A stretch of 64,000 nucleotides of DNA from Streptosporangium violaceochromogenes (GTDB lineage Bacteria; Actinomycetota; Actinomycetes; Streptosporangiales; Streptosporangiaceae). The notes beneath the pieces are model-generated. The model made no database searches. It saw only the letters and a program-made list of their open reading frames with translations, and was not told the origin of the DNA. The stretch is taken from the NCBI RefSeq assembly GCF_014654615.1, contig NZ_BNBB01000010.1, forward strand, positions 154,211 to 218,210. The letters run 5' to 3'. Below are positions 36,967 to 43,908 of the stretch, one piece after another (within the stretch, counting starts at the first letter, position 1; every line of letters begins with the position of its first letter). The translations under genes were made by a program, and so were the position numbers.

Positions 36967-37352
36967 TGGCCGGCCACCCGGGGCGCGGTGGCCAGGTGCT
37001 GGCCGACACGGGTCACCAGCCTGGCCATCTCATAGGCGATCAGGCCGACGTCGGCGGCTCCGGTGGTCATGACCGACAGGCAGCTTCCCTGGCCGGCCGA
37101 GGTGACGAAGAGGAAGGCCGAGTCCATCTCCACCATGGTCTGGCGCACGGCGCCGCCGTCGAACTGGAGGCTGGTTCCCTTGGCCAGGCTCTGGAAGCCG
37201 GAGGCCACCGCCGAAAGGTGCTCGGCGTCCTCCTTGGTCAGCCCCCGCGAGGAGGCCATCAGCAGTCCGTCGTTGGACAGGACCAGCGCGTGTGAGACGT
37301 CCGCCACGCTCGTGACGAAGTCGTCCAGCAGCCAATAAAGCTCACCTGGCAC
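36963..37352 (-). CDS. cvnB: Roadblock/LC7 protein of conservon 2
   Basis: A Roadblock/LC7 protein of 129 residues if begun at GTG 37352, which has GGGGAAGGG 9 bases upstream. An upstream ATG at 37382 would add ten residues but lacks a site. Motifs: VPGELYWLLDDFV, LVLSNDGLLMASSRGLTKEDAEHLSAVASGFQSL, VEMDSAFLFVTSAGQGSC. It is similar to the roadblock protein at 35066, showing the conservons are paralogous. Confidence 0.9.
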   Translation of the reverse strand: MPGELYWLLDDFVTSVADVSHALVLSNDGLLMASSRGLTKEDAEHLSAVASGFQSLAKGTSLQFDGGAVRQTMVEMDSAFLFVTSAGQGSCLSVMTTGAADVGLIAYEMARLVTRVGQHLATAPRVAGQ

Positions 37353-37438
37353 GTGGTAATTCCCTTCCCCATTGATGATCAAGCCCGCTGCGGGCCCATG
37401 AGGCGGCGGCGCTCAGGCGCCGCGTGTCCGGACCCGGT

Positions 37439-39649
37439 TCACCGATCCGTACCGCCCTGTTCGCTCTCCGCCCGGCCCCGCCGCCATCCCGACCGGAACG
37501 AGTTCAGCAGAGCCCTCGCCTCCTCAGGCGACCGCTCCGTCGCCTCGGCCATCGGGACGGGCGCCTGCCGGCGATCGCCCTGGACGGAGCCGTCCGGCCT
37601 CAGGCCGGGCGGCAGGTTCGCCTGGCGCACCCGGCGGGGCAGCCCGCCTCCGCGGCGCTGCGGCGCCTTCCACAGGTCCGCGGGAACCGGCATCAGCGGC
37701 TCGACGGGAGCCGAGAGCTCCGGGCGCCCCGCGCCGAGGGACACCAGCGGCTCCTCCGGCTCGGCCGGCTCCGGGTCTCCCAGCAGGTTCTCCGGGAGCA
37801 GGACGACGACCCCGGTCCCCCCGTAGGGAGAGGGCCGCAGCGTCACGCTGATCCCGTAACGGGCGGCCAGCAGGCCGACCACCGCGAAGCCCAGCCGATC
37901 GGTCTCGGCCGGGTCGAACTCCGGGGGGCTGGCCAGGCGCTCGTTGATCGCGGCCCGCTTCTCCTCGGTCATGCCCAGGCCCCGGTCCTCGATCTCGACG
38001 GCGAAGCCCCGGCCCACCAGCTCGCCCCGGATCGACACCTCCGCGTCCGGCGGGGAGAAGACCGTGGCGTTCTCGATGATCTCGGCGTACAGGTGCATCA
38101 TGTCCGCCACCGCGCTGCCGACCAGGGTGCTGCCGGCCATCGGGTAGATCCGCACGCGGGCGTAGTCCTCCACCTGGGCGGCGGCGCCGCGCAGCACGTC
38201 CTCCATCAGGACGGCCGAACGCCACTTACGGCCCACGGCCCCGCCGGAGAGGATCACCAGGCCCTCGGCGTGGCGGCGCATGCGGGTGGTGAGGTGGTCG
38301 AGCCGGAACAGGTTCTCCAGCGCGACCGGGTCGTCGGCCTGCTTCTGCATGCTGTCGAGCAGCTTGATCTGGCGCTGGAGCAGGGACTGGCTGCGCCGGG
38401 CGAGGTTGCGGAAGGACTGGGCGACGCCCTCGCGCAGGGTGGCCTGCTCCACCGCCGACTGGATGGCGCGCTGCTGCACGCTGTCGAAGGCGGCTGCGAC
38501 GTCGTGGACCTCGGCGGTGCTGCCCAGGGGCTCCAGCGGGGGCGTCTCGGCGGCCACGTCCACGCTCTCGTTCCTGCGCAGCTTCTCCATGACCCTCGGC
38601 AGCCGGACCTCGGCCACCTCCCTGGCGGCCCGCCGTACCCCGGCCAGCTCGCGGGTGAGCCCGCTTCCCACCCGGTAGGAGATCAGCAGCGAGGCCACGA
38701 CCGCGACGAGGCCGAGCACACCGGCGACACCGGCCTTGATGAAGGTCGCCGCGGCCGACGGCGCCGCCCGGTCGGCGAGGGAGAGGGTGACGGCCATCAG
38801 CGCCCGCTGGTAGATGGCGTCCAGGTCGTCGCCGGCCGCCCGCCAGTCGGTGGCGACCACGCTGTCGCCCTCCTGGAGGTTCTCCTCCAGGCCGGTGAAC
38901 CGGGTGTAGATGGTCGAGGTCGTCATCCCGGTGAAGGGCAGACGCAGCTTCGGCTCCAGGTCGGGCAGCCCCTGATCCATGAGGAAGACCCGGTTGGTGA
39001 CGAGCTGGTTGAACAGCCGCAGCTCGTTCGGCGTCAGCGCGCGGCCCGCCGCCAGCGCCCCGGTGGCGAGCGCCCGCTCGCGGCTGAGGAGGTCCTTGGC
39101 GTAGGTGATCATGCTGAGGCTGCGCGACTGCTGGTAGAGCGGGAGGTCGTTGTTGAGGCTCATGCTGTTGAAGAGCCGGTTCAGGGCGTCGGGCACCAGC
39201 GAGAAGTCACGCGAGAGGCTGATCAGCCCGATCCGGCCGCCGTCGACCTTGGCCCGGATCGCGTCCAGGGCGTTGACCCGGTTCATCACCTCGTTGAACC
39301 GGATCTTCATGTCGTCGGTCATGGCGGACTGGGCCGACTCGGTGGTCGTCTCCTCGCGGAAGCGGCGACGGGCCTGATTGGTGACCGTGCGCTGCATGGC
39401 GAGGGTGGACCTGTCGGCCTCCGACCTGGTGGCCAGGTACTCGGCCGAGAGCAGGTGCTCGCGCTGCAGGGCGTTGCTCAGCTCGTCACCGGGCTTCTCG
39501 ACGGAGTCGTACAGCGTGGCGATGGTGAGCAGGCTCATGGAGTCGCCGACCGTGACAGTCGCCGCAAAACCCCACAAAGCGGTCAGCGAAACCAAGGGGA
39601 TCGCCAGGAGCGCCGAGATTTTGAACCGGATGGGTTTGCTCGATGCCAT
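37439..39649 (-). CDS. cvnA: Conservon sensor histidine kinase 2 (NIT-like sensor)
   Basis: A 736-residue paralog of the kinase at 32427: TM1 in FKISALLAIPLVSLTALWGF, an extracellular helical NIT-like domain to ~320, TM2 near FIKAGVAGVLGLVAVVASLLI, the dimerisation helix FRLDHLTTRMRRHAEGL, and a GHKL ATPase (EIIENATVFSPP, IEDRGLGMT, DRLGFAVVGLLAARYG). The disordered tail is far shorter than in the first kinase. It heads the minus-strand set cvnA-cvnB-cvnC. The stop is 86 bases before the roadblock start. Confidence 0.9.
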   Translation of the reverse strand: MASSKPIRFKISALLAIPLVSLTALWGFAATVTVGDSMSLLTIATLYDSVEKPGDELSNALQREHLLSAEYLATRSEADRSTLAMQRTVTNQARRRFREETTTESAQSAMTDDMKIRFNEVMNRVNALDAIRAKVDGGRIGLISLSRDFSLVPDALNRLFNSMSLNNDLPLYQQSRSLSMITYAKDLLSRERALATGALAAGRALTPNELRLFNQLVTNRVFLMDQGLPDLEPKLRLPFTGMTTSTIYTRFTGLEENLQEGDSVVATDWRAAGDDLDAIYQRALMAVTLSLADRAAPSAAATFIKAGVAGVLGLVAVVASLLISYRVGSGLTRELAGVRRAAREVAEVRLPRVMEKLRRNESVDVAAETPPLEPLGSTAEVHDVAAAFDSVQQRAIQSAVEQATLREGVAQSFRNLARRSQSLLQRQIKLLDSMQKQADDPVALENLFRLDHLTTRMRRHAEGLVILSGGAVGRKWRSAVLMEDVLRGAAAQVEDYARVRIYPMAGSTLVGSAVADMMHLYAEIIENATVFSPPDAEVSIRGELVGRGFAVEIEDRGLGMTEEKRAAINERLASPPEFDPAETDRLGFAVVGLLAARYGISVTLRPSPYGGTGVVVLLPENLLGDPEPAEPEEPLVSLGAGRPELSAPVEPLMPVPADLWKAPQRRGGGLPRRVRQANLPPGLRPDGSVQGDRRQAPVPMAEATERSPEEARALLNSFRSGWRRGRAESEQGGTDR

Positions 39650-39750
39650 GTCACCTCATCGGCTCGGTCTCGGAGCGTCTGAATGGAGACCTCCGGACGA
39701 TCGCTAGATCGCCGATGAGAATAGCACTGACAGGTCCCGCTATTCGTATC

Positions 39751-39775
39751 CTATTTGTGACATGTCATGAAATAG
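39751..39775. promoter_or_regulatory. A+T-rich 25-base imperfect palindrome
   Basis: CTATTTGTGACA faces TGTCATGAAATAG around the perfect core TGACATGTCA. It lies 18 bases after the stop of the DUF998 gene and about 100 bases before cvnA2, both on the minus strand. It could be the terminator of the former or an operator for the latter. Confidence 0.45.
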
Positions 39776-39792
39776 TAAAGCAAAGTGACAAG

Positions 39793-40443
39793 TCAGCCGA
39801 GGACGGCCCGCGAGGCGCGGCCCGTCTCCCGCACCCACGTCAGCTGAGCCAGCCGTACGGCCAGCACCGCGACCAGGGCGATCCCGGCTCCGAGCAGCAC
39901 CCGCTCCGCCAGCCCGATCAGCACCCGGTCGCCGGGGAGCGTCACATAGGTGACCGCGAGCACGCCGAAGCCACCGGCCAGCGCCAGCCACTCCACCGGC
40001 CTGGCCACGCCCCTCCACCGTTCGTCCGCGCCCAGCCGCGTCACCATCAGCGCGCCGGCGACGGGCATGGCGAGGAACCCCGCGATCAGGACGTAGTGGT
40101 GCGCCTGGGCGGCCAGGCCGGACGTCCCCGCCGCGACGGTGCCCGGCACGACCGCCCCGGCGGTCAGCGCCGCGCTCCACACCAGCATCAGCCGCTCCGC
40201 CGCCGTCCCCACCGGCGCCCTGGCCGCCCGCAGCCCCACCACCAGTGCGAAGGACGCGACCCCCAGCGACACCATGGAGAACTCGGTGACTCCGCCGCGC
40301 TCCAGAAGGGCGTACTCACCGATCGTCAGGTCAAGCGGGTTCAGGGAGGGATCCGGGGCGAGCTGGCCGACGATCATGGCCACCACGGCCACCGCGATCC
40401 CGGCGCAGGCGATCAGCGGCCAGATCCTCTTCAACGCGAGCAT
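39793..40443 (-). CDS. DUF998-family integral membrane protein
   Basis: A 216-residue hydrophobic protein with about six membrane segments (IWPLIACAGIAVAVVAMIVG, FSMVSLGVASFALVVGL, LMLVWSAALTAGAVVPG, HYVLIAGFLAMPVAGALMV and two more), matching DUF998. The function of the family is unknown. ATG at 40443 was chosen because the membrane domain starts there; the frame runs on upstream to 41322 but that part is low-complexity and crosses the DnaA-box palindrome. A TTG or GTG start nearby cannot be excluded. Confidence 0.75.
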   Translation of the reverse strand: MLALKRIWPLIACAGIAVAVVAMIVGQLAPDPSLNPLDLTIGEYALLERGGVTEFSMVSLGVASFALVVGLRAARAPVGTAAERLMLVWSAALTAGAVVPGTVAAGTSGLAAQAHHYVLIAGFLAMPVAGALMVTRLGADERWRGVARPVEWLALAGGFGVLAVTYVTLPGDRVLIGLAERVLLGAGIALVAVLAVRLAQLTWVRETGRASRAVLG

Positions 40444-40544
40444 GGACCAAGACTGTCCACCGGGGACGCGCCCACACATCCGGCGGAGTCCCTGAGACGT
40501 CCCTGACCCACCCCTGAGAGGCGGTCCCGGAGGGAGGGGGCGAC

Positions 40545-40577
40545 ACCCCGTTGTCCACAGCCTGTGGACAACGGGGT
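40545..40577. promoter_or_regulatory. Perfect inverted pair of DnaA boxes (15-bp arms, 3-base loop)
   Basis: A perfect palindrome: ACCCCGTTGTCCACA, loop GCC, then its exact complement. Each arm contains TTGTCCACA, the consensus actinomycete DnaA box. Another matching box in inverse orientation (TGTGGACGA) lies at about 40629 and a weaker CTGTCCACC at about 40450. It sits between two minus-strand genes, so it could also fold as a terminator of the small gene at 40706. Confidence 0.7.
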
Positions 40578-40705
40578 CGCTCCACCCGTGGAAGATCGAG
40601 CCCCCGGCGGGAGATCCGTCCTCACCCTGTGGACGAAGCCCTCCGGAGGGCACACGACCCCGCTCCGGCCGCCCCGCACCCCCCGCGGCGCGGCCGGAGG
40701 TGGCG

Positions 40706-40927
40706 TCAGAGCCCGGACGGGTCGCGGCCCACGCTGATCTCCTCGGCGATCCGCCGGATCCCGTGGTCGTCCATGCCGGGCACCCCCGCCAGGCGCCGCC
40801 GGAGCACGGCCACCACCTGCGGCACGGCCGCCCCGGCGTATCCCACCGCCACCTCGTGGACGACCCCGAACAGCAGGCGGTTCGTCTCGTACTCACCGCC
40901 CGCCCGTACCGCAGCAGCCTCCGCCAT
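40706..40927 (-). CDS. Small conserved-looking protein, unknown function
   Basis: A 73-residue protein (MAEAAAVRAGGEYETNRLLF start; middle VPQVVAVLRRRLAGVPGMDD; end RRIAEEISVGRDPSG) that reads as two or three helices. I do not recognise the family. GGGGGA lies about 10 bases upstream of the ATG and codon use is typical of genuine genes here. It has no coupled neighbour. Confidence 0.55.
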   Translation of the reverse strand: MAEAAAVRAGGEYETNRLLFGVVHEVAVGYAGAAVPQVVAVLRRRLAGVPGMDDHGIRRIAEEISVGRDPSGL

Positions 40928-41309
40928 CTCCGCATCCCCCTGTCAGAGCCGACTGATCGCAGGCAACGGTACGCCACACCGCGTCCGGCGGCCCGGCCCG
41001 CGAGCACACCCGCGAGGCGTGCTCCCGGACCACGGGAGGCGTCACGGAGCCGGACCCGGCGCCGCCCACGGCGTTCCCTCGGGAATATACGCGCCCGCGT
41101 CCCCTCCGCGAAAACGCGGCGGAGGCAAAACTTCAGCATAAGCACACAAATGTCAGACGTGTTCTCCTTCCCTTCCGGGGCGCCGATCCGAAAAGCCGGG
41201 AGCCCGCCGGCGCCGGGCTTCTCCCCGGCGCCCACGACCCGGCGGAGAAACGCCGCCCCGGGATCACAAGAGGATCGATTTTCGTCCCCCTCCGATTGCG
41301 CACGCAGGT
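40928..41309. other. Non-coding spacer upstream of the TetR gene
   Basis: No gene seen. It holds a small stem CCGCG-AAAA-CGCGG at 41106-41119 and a moderately A+T-rich stretch (41120-41165). The TetR promoter follows at 41310. Confidence 0.4.
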
Positions 41310-41338
41310 TTGACCACCTCAAAACCAGCGCTTAGCTA
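41310..41338 (+). promoter_or_regulatory. Sigma-70-type promoter of the TetR gene
   Basis: TTGACC and TAGCTA with a 17-base spacer, starting transcription near 41345 and leaving a leader of only about 26 bases before the ATG at 41371. Confidence 0.6.
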
Positions 41339-41370
41339 CCACGATCTACGCAAACGGCTTGAATCAAACC

Positions 41371-42000
41371 ATGACTTCCGCCGATGACCAGCAGCTGGAA
41401 ACGGTCATAGAGTTGGCGACCCGGCTCTTCGCCGCGTTCGGCTACGACGGCACCTACCTTCAGGGCATAGCGGAGGCCACGGGGACCGACCTCACCTGGA
41501 TCCACGACACGTTCGGTGACAAGCGCGACCTCTACCTCGCCGTCATCGAACGCGCCAGCCGGGCGGAGAACGCCGTGGTGGAGGAGGCGCTCTCGACGCT
41601 CCCGGCCGGCGACCCCGGCGGGGTCGCCTCGGCCCTGTACGCGCTCGTGGGGAGCTACCTGGACTTCTGCCTGGCCCATCCGCAGATCCCCGCCCTGTGG
41701 ATGCACCGCTGGCTCGGTGACGCCGCGGACATCCCCGACCTGGAGGAGCGGTACGCCGACCCGCTCGTCAACCGTGTCCGGGACGCGCTGCGGGAGGCGG
41801 CGCGGGCCGGTCTCATCGACGATCAGGTCGACCCCGACCTGATGGTGCGGACCCTGATCTGGAGCATCTACGGGTACCTCTACGGGGAGACGCTCGCCTT
41901 CCCGGATGAGGCCGGCGCCGGCGCCCCCCAGAACCGGGAGCCCTTCCTCGCCCACCTCCACCAGCTGATCGACCGCATGCTGCGCCTCCCCTGGGCCTGA
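41371..42000 (+). CDS. TetR-family transcriptional regulator
   Basis: A 209-residue TetR/AcrR regulator. The N-terminal HTH is in AFGYDGTYLQGIAEATGTDLTWIHDTFGDKRDLYLAVI, where ATG-to-YxxFxxK spacing is normal; W-I-H replaces the more usual Y-H. The C-terminal ligand domain is helical. ATG at 41371 was chosen over an upstream TTG. It is convergent with the SPFH/TIR operon and separated from its end by 111 bases, so it is not evidently its regulator. The ligand is unknown. Confidence 0.88.
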   Translation: MTSADDQQLETVIELATRLFAAFGYDGTYLQGIAEATGTDLTWIHDTFGDKRDLYLAVIERASRAENAVVEEALSTLPAGDPGGVASALYALVGSYLDFCLAHPQIPALWMHRWLGDAADIPDLEERYADPLVNRVRDALREAARAGLIDDQVDPDLMVRTLIWSIYGYLYGETLAFPDEAGAGAPQNREPFLAHLHQLIDRMLRLPWA

Positions 42001-42111
42001 CCCGCGGCGCCCTCACCCCGCGCCCTCAGGCCCACCCCCTCGCCACCGCTCCCCCGCGCCCTCGCCCTCAAGCCCACACCCGCGCCCCCGCCCCGCGCGA
42101 GGCACCGGGGG

Positions 42112-43908
42112 CTAGGCCGTCTCCCGCTCCGAGGCGTCCTCCGGCAGTGCCGGGTTCTCGGACGGGCTCTGGGGCAGGCTCTGCCGCGCGCGCTGCCGGG
42201 CGCCCCCGATCATCTCCAGGGCCCGCTGCATCGGCAGATGCTCCAGCAGGGCCCCCGCGTCTCCGCTGATGAACTCCGGCACCCCCATGTCCTTGAGCTC
42301 CCGCAGGAACATCTGCATGGCGATGGTGTCGGCGCCGAGCAGCCTGATCTGCTCCTCCAGCAGCGCGGCGTCCAGCTGGCGCTCCTGCTTCTTCGACGCG
42401 TGCTGGATCTCCAGGATCCGTGATCTGATCACCTCGCTCTTCTCCTCCTCGGTCAGCTCCTTGCCGCGCATCTGCTCCGTGAAGACGCGCTGCCGGGCCC
42501 TGTCCAGCTCCGGATCCTGCGACTCGAACTCGCCCAGGTTGGTGCTCACCGCCTCCACCCCCCAGGCCAGCAGGGCGTTGCGCACCTGCGCGGCGAGGTT
42601 GGTGCGGGTGCCGGCGTAGGTGGTGAGGAACTCGTCGACGGTCGCGGCGGCGGCCATCGCGTTGAAGTACGTGGCGACCGTGCTGCCCAGCACCCGCTCG
42701 ACGAACCGCTGCACGGGGACCGGGTCGTCGGCCAGGCCGCCGAGCCCGGACATCTTGGTGTCGCCGAACCGGCTGACCAACTGGGGAGCCGCCGCGGCGG
42801 GAATCTGCAGGGTCTGGGACATCTCCACCTGTAGCCGGTACCCCTGGACGTTGACCACGATCTGGTCGAGGGCCGCGTCGAAGTTCCCCGCCTTCGAGGA
42901 GTCCTTCTTCGTCCACTCCAGGATCAGCAGGCGGGTCGGGATGAGCACGACGCGCACGAACCAGGGGTTGAGCGCGTAGGTGCCCTCCCCGAGGGTCTCC
43001 TCCTGCACTCCCCGGCACCCGCCGTTGGCGAGGAAGACCCAGGACAGCTGGAAGCTCCGGTGACCGGCGACCGGCGGTCTGACGGGCTCCTCGCCCGGTT
43101 CGGAGGCCGCGCCGTCCAAGGCCACCACCACACCGACCTCGCCGGTCGCGATGGAGATGTTCCTGAGGTGGCGGGCGGTGAGACCCCCGTGGACCCGGGG
43201 GTCCGCCGTCTCGGTCGTGATCACCTCGAAGAGCGCGGGGTTGATGTCGTAGAAGGTGCCGCCGGGGAGGACCGCGAGCTGCCTGCCCTGCTGCCCGCCG
43301 TTGAGGAGGAACGCCTGGCCGTCCTGGAAGTTGTCGCACTCCACAGGGCGGCCGAACGGCTGGTCCAGGGGGCGGACCTCGCCGTCCTTGGCGATGACCA
43401 GCCCGACCGTACCGGCCGGCACGTGGGTTCTCGGCACGAACTCCACCTCGAACAGCTCGGTGTTGATGTAGTAGGAGGTGTCCCCGGCGAGGACCGCGAG
43501 CTGCCTGCCCTGCTCACCGCCGTTGAGGAGGAACGCCTCGCCGTCCTGGAAGTCGTCGCACTCCACAGGGCGGGCGACCGTCCGCCGGGGGCTCCGCCTG
43601 GCGCCGTCCAGCGCGGTGACCACCCCGATCATCCCCGCGGGGACGTCGGTCCTCGCCACCAGTTCGATCCGGTAGAGCAGCGGGGGGAACCAGTACAGGC
43701 GGCCGGGCGTGAGGGTCCGGGCCTGCAGACCGCGCGCCTTGGAGGGGGTGACCCGCTTGAAACGCCGGTCCGGCGGGGAGGGGCCGAACACGCGGCGGAC
43801 GATGCCGACGTGGCCCGTCGGCACCGTGTAGCGGCCCGTCCGATAGCCGGCGAACGCGCCGTATCCCAGCGCGGAGAGCAGCAGAAGCGACACCAGCAGC
43901 CCGATCAT
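42112..43908 (-). CDS. Membrane-anchored SPFH/band-7-like protein with internal repeats
   Basis: A 598-residue protein. A single membrane segment (IGLLVSLLLLSALGYGAFAGY) is followed by TVPTGHVGIVRRVFG. Three tandem ~75-residue beta-rich repeats come next, with the pattern PAGxxGVVxALDG, then VECDDFQDGEAFLLNGG, GRQLAVL and YYINTELFEV; the third is diverged. An SPFH-like domain follows (ILEWTKKDSSKAGNFDAALDQIVVNVQGYRLQVEMSQ split by a core of helices). The C-terminus is a coiled coil rich in Glu/Lys/Gln. ATG at 43908, preceded by GGAGGGG, overlaps the stop of the TIR gene (ATGA). It is likely an oligomeric membrane scaffold or the membrane arm of the TIR protein. Confidence 0.8.
   Translation of the reverse strand: MIGLLVSLLLLSALGYGAFAGYRTGRYTVPTGHVGIVRRVFGPSPPDRRFKRVTPSKARGLQARTLTPGRLYWFPPLLYRIELVARTDVPAGMIGVVTALDGARRSPRRTVARPVECDDFQDGEAFLLNGGEQGRQLAVLAGDTSYYINTELFEVEFVPRTHVPAGTVGLVIAKDGEVRPLDQPFGRPVECDNFQDGQAFLLNGGQQGRQLAVLPGGTFYDINPALFEVITTETADPRVHGGLTARHLRNISIATGEVGVVVALDGAASEPGEEPVRPPVAGHRSFQLSWVFLANGGCRGVQEETLGEGTYALNPWFVRVVLIPTRLLILEWTKKDSSKAGNFDAALDQIVVNVQGYRLQVEMSQTLQIPAAAAPQLVSRFGDTKMSGLGGLADDPVPVQRFVERVLGSTVATYFNAMAAAATVDEFLTTYAGTRTNLAAQVRNALLAWGVEAVSTNLGEFESQDPELDRARQRVFTEQMRGKELTEEEKSEVIRSRILEIQHASKKQERQLDAALLEEQIRLLGADTIAMQMFLRELKDMGVPEFISGDAGALLEHLPMQRALEMIGGARQRARQSLPQSPSENPALPEDASERETA
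43268..43573. repeat. Near-identical 84-base direct repeats inside the SPFH-like gene
   Basis: Copies at 43268-43351 and 43490-43573, 222 bases (74 codons) apart, differ at only a few positions. They encode the FQDGxAFLLNGGxxGRQLAVL part of adjacent protein repeats. Such DNA identity suggests recent duplication or gene conversion. Confidence 0.8.

Noticed and set aside
40545..40577. Chromosome origin oriC
   Set aside because: Only three or four boxes, no dnaA/dnaN neighbours and no A+T-rich unwinding element.
40444..41322. N-terminal extension of the DUF998 frame on the minus strand
   Set aside because: The extension is low-complexity, crosses the DnaA-box palindrome and overlaps the small gene at 40706; the membrane protein clearly begins at 40443.
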